The translations under genes and the position numbers were made by a program. The notes under the pieces are model-generated. The model did not search any database. It had not been told where the DNA came from and was given only the letters and a program-made list of their open reading frames with translations. A DNA stretch of 64,000 bases, taken from contig NZ_JAEG01000001.1 of assembly GCF_000518785.1 (NCBI RefSeq), positions 186,001-250,000 of the forward strand, in the 5' to 3' direction. Origin of the DNA: Paenirhizobium selenitireducens ATCC BAA-1503. GTDB lineage: Bacteria; Pseudomonadota; Alphaproteobacteria; Rhizobiales; Rhizobiaceae. This document shows positions 43,125 through 51,702 of the stretch, one piece after another; positions within the stretch are counted from its first letter, which is position 1, and the number at the start of each line of letters is the position of its first letter.

Positions 43125-43826
43125 TCAGGCCTGGGCCGCCAGGCTGTTGTGCTTGCGGGCGATGAATTCCTTCGCCGTTTCGACGGCGACGGCCGCATCG
43201 CGACAATAGGCATCGGCGCCAACCGCCTTGCCGAATTCCTCGTTGAGCGGCGCGCCGCCGACGAGCACGATATAGTCGTCGCGCATGCCCTTTTCCTTGA
43301 GCGTGTCGATGACGACCTTCATATAGGGCATGGTCGTGGTCAGAAGCGCCGACATGCCGAGAATGTCCGGCTTTTCCCGCTCGATCGCTTCGAGATAGTT
43401 TTCGACCGGATTGTTGATGCCGAGGTCGATGACGTCGAAGCCGGCCCCTTCCATCATCATGCCGACCAGGTTCTTGCCGATGTCGTGAATGTCGCCCTTG
43501 ACGGTGCCGATCACCATCTTGCCCTGCTTCGGGGCGCCGGTGGCGGCGAGAAGCGGCCGCAAGATGGTCATGCCGGCCTTCATCGCATTGGCGGACAGGA
43601 GAACTTCCGGAACGAACAGGATGCCATCGCGGAAATCGATGCCGACGATGCGCATGCCCTCGACCAGGGCCTGGGTCAGCACATCATAGGGTGTCCAGCC
43701 GCGATCGAGCAGGATGCGCGTTCCCTGCTCGATTTCCTCTTTCATGCCGTCGTAGAGGTCGTCGTGCATCTGCTGCACAAGCTCTTCGTCGGACAGATCT
43801 TCGAGAATGATTTCGTCGTCTGACAT
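43125..43826 (-). CDS. B12-binding corrinoid protein (MttC/MtbC-like)
   Basis: 233 residues from ATG 43826 (an ATG three codons upstream is possible). The N-terminal helical cap (about 10-95) is followed by a Rossmann cobalamin domain with the base-off signature D112-x-H114-x-x-G117 in VKGDIHDIGKNLVGMMM, then SALLTTTM and LVGGAPL. It is the methyl carrier between the MttB-type enzyme and the THF methyltransferase. It is divergent from mttB with about 265 bp of shared control region holding AAAGCGACG repeats. Confidence 0.94.
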   Translation of the reverse strand: MSDDEIILEDLSDEELVQQMHDDLYDGMKEEIEQGTRILLDRGWTPYDVLTQALVEGMRIVGIDFRDGILFVPEVLLSANAMKAGMTILRPLLAATGAPKQGKMVIGTVKGDIHDIGKNLVGMMMEGAGFDVIDLGINNPVENYLEAIEREKPDILGMSALLTTTMPYMKVVIDTLKEKGMRDDYIVLVGGAPLNEEFGKAVGADAYCRDAAVAVETAKEFIARKHNSLAAQA

Positions 43827-43924
43827 GGGGCGCATCCCGATTGGTGTTTAGCGATTCAGATCGCAGTCGGCTAAAAGACTGCCTCATTGGCAGTTAAACC
43901 TCAAGTTCGCTAAAATCTCTTTTC

Positions 43925-43955
43925 GAAAGCGACGTCGCAGCCGTGAAAAGCGACG
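43925..43955. promoter_or_regulatory. AAAGCGACG direct repeats, 21-bp spacing, before mttB
   Basis: AAAGCGACG occurs at 43926-43934 and 43947-43955, exactly 21 bp apart, the spacing of half-sites bound by AraC-family dimers on one face of DNA. The first copy is also part of a GCGACGTCGC dyad. The pair lies between the divergent corrinoid-protein and mttB genes, about 140 bp upstream of mttB. Confidence 0.65.
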
Positions 43956-44092
43956 GGGGCGAATCCGGGCTCTGTCGCGGCCAATGTCTGTCTGGCGCAA
44001 GTGGTTGGCGCATTAAGGAATGTTTCCCACGCGAATTCGAATAGCATATTGAAAAGGAAGCAGCGCGAAGCGCGACAACGAGGAAGCCCAAG

Positions 44093-45658
44093 ATGGACGA
44101 GATCACAGCAGAGACCGGCGCGGGCCGCCGCACCCGAAGCGAAGGTCGCGGCGCAGCCGCCAGGCGCGCATCGCGCACCGGTGGCGGTGCCGGGCCGTCG
44201 ATGCCCTATATCCAGCGCAAGATCCCCGTCTATGAAGTGCTCGACGAGGAAGGCCTTCAGATCATCGAGCGCAATGCCGACATCATTCTCGAGGAGATCG
44301 GCATCGAGTTTCGCGACGACGCCGAAGCGCTCGACATGTGGCGCGCCGCCGGCGCCGAGGTGAAGGGCGAGCGGGTGCATTTCCCCAAGGGCCTGTGCCG
44401 TGAGCTGCTGAAGACCGCGCCTTCCGAATTCACCTGGCATGCCCGCAATCCGGCGCGCAGCGTGCAGATCGGCGGCAAGGCCACCGTGTTCGCGCCGGTC
44501 TACGGTTCGCCCTTCGTGCGCGACCTCGACGGCAACCGCCGCTATGCGACGCTCGAGGACTTCCGCAATTTCGTCAAGCTCGCCTATATGGCGCCGTCGA
44601 TCCATTCGTCCGGCGGTACGGTGTGCGAGCCGGTCGACATCCCGGTGAACAAGCGTCACCTCGACATGGTCTACAGCCACATCAAATATTCCGACAAGCC
44701 GTTCATGGGCTCGGTCACGGCCCCGGAGCGCGCCGAGGACTCGGTCGCCATGGCCAAGCTGGTCTTCGGTGACGAGTTCGTCGAGAACAATTGCGTCATG
44801 CTGAACCTCATCAACGCCAATTCGCCGATGGTGTTCGACGAGACCATGCTGGGCGCCGCCAAGGTCTATGCCCGCCACAACCAGGCCTGTGTGCTCTCGC
44901 CCTTCATCCTGTCGGGTGCCATGAGCCCGGTCACGGTGGCCGGCACGCTCAGCCAGATCCTCGCCGAAGTGCTGGCGGGTGCGGCCTTCACCCAGCTGGT
45001 GCGTCCCGGCGCGCCGGTGCTGTTCGGCACTTTTGCCGCCTCGATCTCGATGCAGTCGGGCGCCCCGACCTTCGGCACGCCGGAGCCGGCGCTGGTGTCC
45101 TACGGCGCCGCCCAGCTGGCGCGTCGCCTCGGCCTGCCGTTCCGCACCGGCGGCTCGCTCTGTGCCTCCAAGGTCCCGGACGCCCAGGCCGCGCATGAAA
45201 GCGCCAACACGCTCAACATGACGCTGCTCGCCGGCACCAATTTCGTGCTGCATGCCGCCGGCTGGCTCGAGGGCGGCCTGTCGGCCTGCTACGAGAAGTT
45301 CATGATCGACCAGGACCAGCTCGGCATGATGCAGAAGATGGCGATGGGCGTCGATCTGTCGGAAGATGGCCAGGCGATGGACGCGATCCGTGAAGTCGGT
45401 CCCGGCGCGCACTATCTCGGCTGCGCCCATACCCAGGCCAATTTCCAGACCGCATTCTACCGCTCGGCGCTGGCCGACAACAATTCCTTCGAACAGTGGG
45501 AAATCGAGGGCAGGAAGCGCGTCGAGGATCGCGCCAATGCGCTCTGCCGTTCGTGGCTCGACAGCTACGAGGCCCCGCCGCTCGACCCGGCCATCGACGA
45601 GGCGCTGACCGCCTACATCGCCGGCCGCAAGGATTCGATGCCCGACGCCTTCAGCTGA
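44093..45658 (+). CDS. MttB-family quaternary amine methyltransferase, non-pyrrolysine
   Basis: 521 residues, GAGGAAG upstream. The family core runs IQRKIPVYEVLDEEGLQIIE, GSPFVRDLDGNRRYATLEDF, SSGGTVCEPVDIP, SPFILSGAMSPVTVAGTL and GCAHTQANFQTAFYRSALADN. The frame is open with no internal UAG, so it belongs to the pyrrolysine-lacking MttB superfamily, whose characterised member in Desulfitobacterium demethylates glycine betaine. The N-terminal 36 residues are Arg/Gly-rich and probably disordered. Substrate candidates are glycine betaine, proline betaine or carnitine; it is not decided by sequence. Confidence 0.93.
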   Translation: MDEITAETGAGRRTRSEGRGAAARRASRTGGGAGPSMPYIQRKIPVYEVLDEEGLQIIERNADIILEEIGIEFRDDAEALDMWRAAGAEVKGERVHFPKGLCRELLKTAPSEFTWHARNPARSVQIGGKATVFAPVYGSPFVRDLDGNRRYATLEDFRNFVKLAYMAPSIHSSGGTVCEPVDIPVNKRHLDMVYSHIKYSDKPFMGSVTAPERAEDSVAMAKLVFGDEFVENNCVMLNLINANSPMVFDETMLGAAKVYARHNQACVLSPFILSGAMSPVTVAGTLSQILAEVLAGAAFTQLVRPGAPVLFGTFAASISMQSGAPTFGTPEPALVSYGAAQLARRLGLPFRTGGSLCASKVPDAQAAHESANTLNMTLLAGTNFVLHAAGWLEGGLSACYEKFMIDQDQLGMMQKMAMGVDLSEDGQAMDAIREVGPGAHYLGCAHTQANFQTAFYRSALADNNSFEQWEIEGRKRVEDRANALCRSWLDSYEAPPLDPAIDEALTAYIAGRKDSMPDAFS

Positions 45659-45752
45659 ATCAATCCCGACACCGCCAGGGAGCAAGGCGGAGCGGCGAAG
45701 GTCGCGGACATGATCCAGGAATCGGTCTGGCGACCGCATTACAAATACGAGG

Positions 45753-45780
45753 GGCCGCGATGAGCGGCCTTTCGGTTTTC
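45753..45780 (+). terminator. Probable terminator of mttB
   Basis: A 6-bp GC stem GGCCGC / GCGGCC with a 5-base loop is followed by TTTCGGTTTTC, 94 bp after the mttB stop. The stem's right arm repeats the first bases of the next gene (ATGAGCGGCCTTTC). Confidence 0.55.
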
Positions 45781-45887
45781 TTCTCCCCGCTGGGGAGAAG
45801 TGGGTCTCCATGATCGCGCGTCGACAGTGTTGACGAAAACACCGTCGGCTGATCCCGTGGGGTCAACTCGGCAGTAAGGGAGGTGCG

Positions 45888-46592
45888 ATGAGCGGCCTTT
45901 CACCATTTCAAGATAGCATCGCAGCGCGCCTCGCGCCGCATGGGCTGCACCTGCGCGGCGCCGCGCGCTTTCCGCAAGGCGAGGGCGGGCCGCGGCTGGA
46001 TGGCGGGCAAACGGCGCGGTCGGTGCTGCTGATCGGCAATGTCGGCGGCTCGATGTGGCCAGCGTTCTGCGTCTGGCGGGCGGCACAGCCGGACCGGGGC
46101 GGGGATCATCCGCTCGATCGCTGGTCGAAGGCGGTGATCGGCGCCATTGCCGAGGAGACCGGTGCGACCGCCTACTATCCATCGGACCCGCCTTACCAAC
46201 CATTCCAGCGCTGGGCCGTGATGGCCGAAGGCCTGCGGGCATCGCCGCTCGGCATTCTCATTCATCCGCGATACGGCCTCTGGCACGGCTATCGCGGGGC
46301 GCTGGGATTTTCCGAGGAATTGGACGAGGGGGAGGGCCGTTTGTCCGCGGCCCATCCGTGCGACAACTGCCGGGACAAGCCGTGCCTGACGCGTTGCCCG
46401 GTGGGGGCGGTTGCGGCCGGCCGCTTCGATGTCGCGGCCTGCCGGCGTTTCCTCGCCACCGACCTGGGCGGTGCACACTGCATGGACAAGGGTTGCCTTG
46501 CCCGTGGCGCCTGTCCGGTCGGCCCGGAATTTCGCTATTCGGAAGGGCAGTTGCGCTTCCACATGGAAGCGCTCGGCCTGCCTCCCGGCTAG
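45888..46592 (+). CDS. 4Fe-4S ferredoxin-like protein (QueG-related)
   Basis: 234 residues, ATG with AAGGGAGG upstream. The C-terminal half has ferredoxin cysteines CDNCRDKPCLTRCP and a second set CMDKGCLARGACPVG. The N-terminal half (LLIGNVGGSMWPAF, DHPLDRWSKAVIGAIAEE, YYPSDPPYQPFQRWA) resembles the QueG/ferredoxin-like family that also supplies electrons near corrinoid sites. Its place just downstream of mttB suggests an electron donor for the corrinoid route. That is inference; no corrinoid-binding loop is certain. Confidence 0.8.
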   Translation: MSGLSPFQDSIAARLAPHGLHLRGAARFPQGEGGPRLDGGQTARSVLLIGNVGGSMWPAFCVWRAAQPDRGGDHPLDRWSKAVIGAIAEETGATAYYPSDPPYQPFQRWAVMAEGLRASPLGILIHPRYGLWHGYRGALGFSEELDEGEGRLSAAHPCDNCRDKPCLTRCPVGAVAAGRFDVAACRRFLATDLGGAHCMDKGCLARGACPVGPEFRYSEGQLRFHMEALGLPPG

Positions 46593-46596
46593 AGGA

Positions 46597-47307
46597 TCAG
46601 GCCGCCCTGGCGACCGGGACCTTGCGTGCGGCAGCCGGACGGGCGGCCTTCTGCGGCATCATGGCGAGGACCGCGTCGGCGAGGCGCGCGGCGTTTTCCA
46701 GCGCCTTCGGCAGGTTGGAGACGTCGTCCGGGTTCATCGCCTGCAGCATGCCGCCCTTGTCGAAGACGTCGCGATAGGCGGCGCGCTCGGCAATCGCCGC
46801 AGACAGGGTGGAGATACCGCGCGCGGCGAGGAAATCCTTGGCGGCCTGCAGCGCGCGGGTGGTCACCGCGGCGTTGACGCGGGTCAGCACGACGGAATGC
46901 GGAATGCGCACGTCGCAGCTTTCGTCGAGTTCTTTCAGCAGTTCCAGCACCTCGGCGCCGCCCTGGGCATCCATGGCGCAGCCCTGGACCGGGATCAGCA
47001 CGTGATCGGCAAGGCCGACGGCCTTGGCAAGCAGCGCGTCCTGGCTGGACGGCAGGTCGATGAGGATATAGCCGCCGCGCTTCTTCGCCCTGGCGGTCGC
47101 GGCTTCGATCGTTTCTTCGTTAACGGGGGCAACCGAAATCAGGCTGCTTGCGCCGGCAATCGCATGCCAGCGGCTGATCCAGCCGCGCGGGTCGGCATCG
47201 AGGATGGTCACGCGGTTGCCGCGTCCGGCGAGTTCGCTGGCGAGAATGAGGACTGCCGTGGTCTTGCCGGCGCCGCCCTTGGTATTGGCAAATGTCAGTA
47301 CTGGCAT
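46597..47307 (-). CDS. Orphan ParA-family ATPase
   Basis: 236 residues, ATG with AAGGA six bases upstream. The deviant Walker A KGGAGKTT near residue 10, ILDADPRGWISRW and YILIDLPSS belong to the ParA/MinD ATPases. No parB, parS array or replication gene lies near it, so it is not a plasmid partition system. Such orphan ParA proteins position protein clusters or act in conjugation, as VirC1 does. It converges on the ferredoxin-like gene. Confidence 0.88.
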   Translation of the reverse strand: MPVLTFANTKGGAGKTTAVLILASELAGRGNRVTILDADPRGWISRWHAIAGASSLISVAPVNEETIEAATARAKKRGGYILIDLPSSQDALLAKAVGLADHVLIPVQGCAMDAQGGAEVLELLKELDESCDVRIPHSVVLTRVNAAVTTRALQAAKDFLAARGISTLSAAIAERAAYRDVFDKGGMLQAMNPDDVSNLPKALENAARLADAVLAMMPQKAARPAAARKVPVARAA

Positions 47308-47517
47308 ATCATTTCCTTCATAAAAAAAGGGTCCGAGCCAAGTCATCGCTCCAATTTGCAGCGTGGGGCATGCTGCCTGACGGACATCTTTGGCGGCGAT
47401 GGTTAATGGAACGTAAATGCCTGGAATGTTTCGTTAGTAATCGTTCGGGCCGATCTCCGGCTGGCGGCGCGCCGGATAAGGCGGTAAAGCTGTCGCCGGA
47501 CTTTAAGGCGGGGCGTC

Positions 47518-48267
47518 ATGCGGTTGATTTTCATCACCTTGCTTTTGCTGCTTGCAGCGCTGCAGGCGACGGTTGCAAAGGCGCAAGATGCCTGTTCGAC
47601 GCTCCAGAATGGCGGGGTTTCCTACACCGTCTGCACCGTCGATCCGGCCCGTTCCCTGATGCGAATCTATCACCGCGACCCGCAGGGCCAGCCTTTCGGC
47701 AGTTTTGATTCCCTCGCTCGCCAGCTCTGGAAGGAGCGGCACTACCCGATCATCGCGATGAATGGCGGCATGTATCACGACGACCTGTCGGCGGTCGGGC
47801 TGTTCGTCGAACATGGATTCGAGCGGCAGGCGATCAGCACCAAGGCCGGCTGGGGCAATTTTCACCTGCTGCCGAACGGCGTCTTCTGGCTGAAGGACGG
47901 CCGGGCAGGGGTGACGGAAACCGCGCGCTACATCAAGGATCAGATCGCGTCCGACTATGCCACCCAGTCCGGGCCGATGCTGGTGATCGACGGACAGATC
48001 CACCCGCGTTTCCTGCCTGACAGCGACAGCCTGAAGATCCGCAATGGCATCGGTGTCGATCAGGCGGGCAGGGTGCATATGGTGATTTCGGAGACGCCGG
48101 TGCGATTCTACGATTTCGCCCTGCTGTTCCGCGACGCGCTCGGCTGCCGCAATGCGCTCTACCTCGACGGCACGATTTCGAGCCTCTACGACGCGGGAAC
48201 GGGGCGGCGCGACCGGCTGTTTCCACTGGGGCCGATCATCGCGGTGATTGGTACCGTGCCACAATAA
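47518..48267 (+). CDS. Secreted phosphodiester glycosidase family (NAGPA/DUF2233) protein
   Basis: 249 residues with signal peptide MRLIFITLLLLLAALQATVA (cleavage near KAQ/DAC). Conserved family blocks: YPIIAMNGGMYHDDLSAVGLFVE, GNFHLLPNGVFWL, QSGPMLVIDGQIHPRF and ALYLDGTISSLYD. NAGPA family members cleave phosphodiester-linked sugars. In bacteria it is probably a periplasmic or exported glycan-remodelling enzyme. Confidence 0.88.
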   Translation: MRLIFITLLLLLAALQATVAKAQDACSTLQNGGVSYTVCTVDPARSLMRIYHRDPQGQPFGSFDSLARQLWKERHYPIIAMNGGMYHDDLSAVGLFVEHGFERQAISTKAGWGNFHLLPNGVFWLKDGRAGVTETARYIKDQIASDYATQSGPMLVIDGQIHPRFLPDSDSLKIRNGIGVDQAGRVHMVISETPVRFYDFALLFRDALGCRNALYLDGTISSLYDAGTGRRDRLFPLGPIIAVIGTVPQ

Positions 48268-48283
48268 AGCGACGAACCGCGCC

Positions 48284-48637
48284 TCAGACCGCAGCCTTCG
48301 GATAGGCGCGCTCCAGGCCGCCGGAGCGGACAAGACCGTTGCGCAAAGCGAGATAGGCGGGATGCTGGCTCGAGCGAGCGGCCTCCATCAGCCGGATCTG
48401 CAGACGGGCGGGCGCGGCATTGCCGAGCCATTCGCCGCAGCGCTCCAGCTTCAGCGAGTTGAGAAACTTCGCCTCGCTTTCGCGGTCGATATAGAGCGCA
48501 AGGCCGTCGAACAGGACGTCGTCGTGTTCCGGGTTCTCAAAGACGAGCTGGAGAAAGGCCTTGTCGGTCTCGACCAGGCTGCGCAGCTTGTCGGCGACCG
48601 TGGCGCTGTCGAGAGTGGATGTCTGGGTTTGCGGCAT
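48284..48637 (-). CDS. Hypothetical soluble protein
   Basis: 117 residues. The chain begins MPQTQTSTLDSATVADKLRS and has an amphipathic helical pattern (LVETDKAFLQLVFENPEHDDVLFDGLALYIDRESEAKFLNSL). No cysteine group, signal peptide or membrane segment is present. No family is recognised. It converges on the NAGPA-like gene with 16 bp between stops. Confidence 0.65.
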   Translation of the reverse strand: MPQTQTSTLDSATVADKLRSLVETDKAFLQLVFENPEHDDVLFDGLALYIDRESEAKFLNSLKLERCGEWLGNAAPARLQIRLMEAARSSQHPAYLALRNGLVRSGGLERAYPKAAV

Positions 48638-48697
48638 TGACGCCTCCTTCTTCCATGCATGTTTGGCTGTCGTGATAGTCTGGGATTGGCCGGATAA

Positions 48698-50446
48698 TCA
48701 AGGTCGCCCGGCGGAAAACGCGCCATCCGTCGAGGGTAGTTCCGGCACGTCGAAATGGTCGGGTTCGAGCCCCTGCCGCGCGCGCTCGACCATCATCTCA
48801 TAGGCCCGCTCGAGATGCCGTGTGAAGCGGAGGGTGTCGAAAAGCGGCGCGACGAAGCGGTTTGCCGCGATCCGTCCGCGGATCTCGGCGAGGCGGTCGG
48901 GATCCTTCGCCAGCGCGACGCAGAGCTCGACCATGCCGTCCTCGTTCTCGGCCACAAGATCCGGCAGGCCAAGCGCGGTCAGCAGGCTTTGCGAGACGCG
49001 CGAGGTAAAGTTGCGTCCCTTGCAGGTGATCACCGGCAGGCCCGCCCAGAGCTTGTCGGAGGTCGTGGTGTGGCCGTTGGTCGGAAAGGTGTCGAGGGCG
49101 ATGTCGGCGGCCTGGAGGCGCGCGACATGCTCGGGATAGTCCGCGCGCCGGGCAAAATGGATGCGTCCGGCGTCGATGCCGAGCGTGGCCATGAAGGCGC
49201 AGAAATTCGCCTGGGCGTCCGGGTCGTCGCACATCATCCAGAGAATGCTCTCCGGAATGGCCGAAAGCACGCGGGCCCAGAGCCTTGCGGTGCGCGGCGA
49301 AATCTTTCTGACCGCATTGAACGAGGCGATGACGAAGGCGTCGACCGGCAGGCCGAGACTGTCGCGCGAGGCCGCCGGGGGCAGCGCGCGGTGGGCGCCG
49401 TCATTGGCCTGGTAGCTGTGCGGCAGGCGGCAGAACTTCTCGTGATAATAGGGCTTCGACGCATCCGGCGTGACGATCCTGTCGGACACAATGTAGTCGC
49501 AGTCGATCCCGGTTCCGCAGCCGGGAAAGCCGAGATAGGCGACCTGGATCGGCGCCAGCCCACGGTTGACGAGGCTGACGCGCGCCCCGCGCGTATGGCC
49601 CTTGAGGTCGACGAGGATGTCGATGCCGTGCGAGCGGATCAGCGCCGCGGCCGCCTCGTCGTCCAGCGCGCGGATCGGCACGATCGGCCCGTACTGCGCC
49701 CGCATGCCCTGGTCTGCCGACAGCACGTCGTCGTCAGTGTAGCAGAAGAGGGTGACGTCGAAACGCTCGCGGTCGTGGGCCATGAGCACGCCCTGGAACA
49801 GGCGCATGGTGGCATGCTGGTCGCAGACGTCGTTCGACAGATAGCCGATACGGATCCGCTCGGCGAAGGTATGCGGCACGGCCCGGCGCGCGGCCCGCGA
49901 CTGCGGCGTGAAGGCAGTGCCGCCATGCATCCGGGTGATGCGGGCATTGAGGCTCTCGTCGTCGCACCACATGATGTGGTCGTGCGGATCGTCGACGCCG
50001 AAGGCGGCGGCCTCTCCGGCTTTCATCCGCTCCAGCAGGCGGGCATCCTCGGCCTCGCATTCCTCGAGGCACAATTGCTCGCGCAGCAGGCTGCGATAGG
50101 TGTTTTCCGCCTCGATGTCGAAGGGACCGCCGCGCGCCGCCTGGCGGGCCAGCACGAGGGCCGGCGCCCGACGCCGTGCCCGCTTGAAGCTTCGGGCGGC
50201 CAGAAGGCGCAGCATGCGGGCGTTCTGCGGGTCGAGTTCGGCGGCCTTCGCATAGAACTGGGCCGCCTGTTCCGTATTGCCGAGCTTGGCATGGCTCTGG
50301 GCCGCCATCAGCACCAGCCTGGCATCGCTCGCGGTCCGGGCGAGCAGGGGCGTCAGCAGTGCGACGCAGTCCTGGTAGCGGCCGGCCCGGTAGGCGTTGA
50401 TCGCGTCCGGCAGTCCTTTTGCCGGCAGTCCTTTGGGCGGTGGCAT
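48698..50446 (-). CDS. TPR-linked O-GlcNAc-transferase-like glycosyltransferase (GT41)
   Basis: 582 residues from ATG 50446. The first about 140 residues are tetratricopeptide-like helices (AINAYRAGRYQDCVALLTPLLAR, AQFYAKAAELDPQNARMLRLLAA). The catalytic GT41 part shows IRIGYLSNDVCDQHATMRLF, DILVDLKGHTRGAR, FNAVRKISPRTARLW and LDTFPTNGHTTTSDKLWAGLPVITCKGRNF, the OGT C-domain. It may glycosylate a protein or a surface polymer. It is divergent from a second glycosyltransferase gene with about 210 bp between starts. Confidence 0.88.
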   Translation of the reverse strand: MPPPKGLPAKGLPDAINAYRAGRYQDCVALLTPLLARTASDARLVLMAAQSHAKLGNTEQAAQFYAKAAELDPQNARMLRLLAARSFKRARRRAPALVLARQAARGGPFDIEAENTYRSLLREQLCLEECEAEDARLLERMKAGEAAAFGVDDPHDHIMWCDDESLNARITRMHGGTAFTPQSRAARRAVPHTFAERIRIGYLSNDVCDQHATMRLFQGVLMAHDRERFDVTLFCYTDDDVLSADQGMRAQYGPIVPIRALDDEAAAALIRSHGIDILVDLKGHTRGARVSLVNRGLAPIQVAYLGFPGCGTGIDCDYIVSDRIVTPDASKPYYHEKFCRLPHSYQANDGAHRALPPAASRDSLGLPVDAFVIASFNAVRKISPRTARLWARVLSAIPESILWMMCDDPDAQANFCAFMATLGIDAGRIHFARRADYPEHVARLQAADIALDTFPTNGHTTTSDKLWAGLPVITCKGRNFTSRVSQSLLTALGLPDLVAENEDGMVELCVALAKDPDRLAEIRGRIAANRFVAPLFDTLRFTRHLERAYEMMVERARQGLEPDHFDVPELPSTDGAFSAGRP

Positions 50447-50660
50447 TCTCGGCGGTGTTTCCCTGAAATCGACAGTTCGGCAGCACGCTAGGGGCCGAGG
50501 CTTATCCAAGGCTGGTGCGAGCCCTGCCGCCGGCATGGCGTTTGGTTGACAGGCAAGGCGCGAATGGAAAGGCTGTCGCGACGATTGGCCGTCGATTCGC
50601 GCCAAGACAACCATGACGTCGCGTGCCGCGACGGGCGCCTTCCAGGTCGGAGCCTACACA

Positions 50661-51695
50661 ATGCCAGAATTGTCCATCTGCATGCCGAGCAATCGCAATC
50701 TCGCGCAGTCGCGCGCGGCGATCGACAGCGCGATCGCCTATTGCGAGGCACGCGACGCGGTGCTGATCGTGTCCGACAATTCCGGCGATCCGGAGAAGCG
50801 GGCCCATTTTCACAACCGCTCGCCGCGCCTCACATGGATCGATGCCGGCAACGCCTCGCCCTTCGCCAACATGCGGCTGGCGCTGGACGCGGCGACGACG
50901 CCCTTCGTCATGCCGATGGGCGACGACGACGAGATCCATGCCGTCGAAGGCCAGCCGACCTTCGATCTCGCCGGCCTTCCCTACGACTACATGGGCGTGC
51001 TGCCGGTGAGCGTCGTCTTTGCCGAAAAGCACGGCACGATGCATTCCAAGGCTTTTGCGCTCACAGACGAGGATCCGGGCGAACGCATGGGCCAGTATAT
51101 CGGCGGCGCCAAGGGCAATAACAGCCTCTACTACAGCATGTTTCGCCGCGACGTCTTCTCGGCGCTGTTGCACGACTTCGTCGAGCACCATCCGACCAAG
51201 GGCATGTATTGCGACTGGGCGCTGCTGTTGGCGCTCATCTGTTACGGCAAGATGGCGCACGACCCGGGCACGGTGTTCCGCTACAACATGGGCAACTGGG
51301 ATTCGGCGGAAAAGATCGGCGACATGTATGTCGATCTCTATCGCAATGCCGGCCTGCCGGCCGAGGCGATCAAGTTCGACAGCCTGCTGATGTATCTCGA
51401 CACCTTCGTGTTCGCCATGCGGCAGGGAAGCCCGGTGCCGCCGGACCAGCGCCAGCGCCTCGGTCGGATCGTCACCAACCGTCTGCTCGGCTCCTTCATC
51501 CAGAAGGTCGCCAACGCGCCGGAAGCCTATGACGGAACGGTCCGGCATCTGGCGACCATGGCGCTCGAGGAGCCGGACAGCTTCGTCGAGTTCCAGATCG
51601 CCATGATGATGGTCGACCGGCTGCAGCCGGGCCTGAAGGATCGCTATGTGACCTTCGTCAGGACCCTGATGGCGCCGGCCGGAACCGGCGCCTGA
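50661..51695 (+). CDS. Glycosyltransferase-like (GT-A fold) protein
   Basis: 344 residues, GGAG eight bases before ATG. The N-terminal half, with LSICMPSNRNLAQSRAAIDSAIAYC and LIVSDNSGDPEKRAHF and a DDD motif in MPMGDDDEIH, follows the GT2/GT-A nucleotide-sugar layout. The C-terminal half is helical. Its specific acceptor is unknown. Together with the divergent GT41 gene it suggests surface glycan or glycoprotein modification. Confidence 0.72.
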   Translation: MPELSICMPSNRNLAQSRAAIDSAIAYCEARDAVLIVSDNSGDPEKRAHFHNRSPRLTWIDAGNASPFANMRLALDAATTPFVMPMGDDDEIHAVEGQPTFDLAGLPYDYMGVLPVSVVFAEKHGTMHSKAFALTDEDPGERMGQYIGGAKGNNSLYYSMFRRDVFSALLHDFVEHHPTKGMYCDWALLLALICYGKMAHDPGTVFRYNMGNWDSAEKIGDMYVDLYRNAGLPAEAIKFDSLLMYLDTFVFAMRQGSPVPPDQRQRLGRIVTNRLLGSFIQKVANAPEAYDGTVRHLATMALEEPDSFVEFQIAMMMVDRLQPGLKDRYVTFVRTLMAPAGTGA

Positions 51696-51702
51696 GGAGA
51701 GC

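Noticed and set aside
44093..45658. Pyrrolysine-encoding MttB
   Set aside because: The frame is continuous with no internal UAG, so it belongs to the non-pyrrolysine group.
45710..45763. A 17-codon frame (MIQESVWRPHYKYEGPR) between mttB and the ferredoxin gene
   Set aside because: AAGG lies at a plausible distance, but the peptide ends inside the terminator hairpin and is too short to judge without conservation data.
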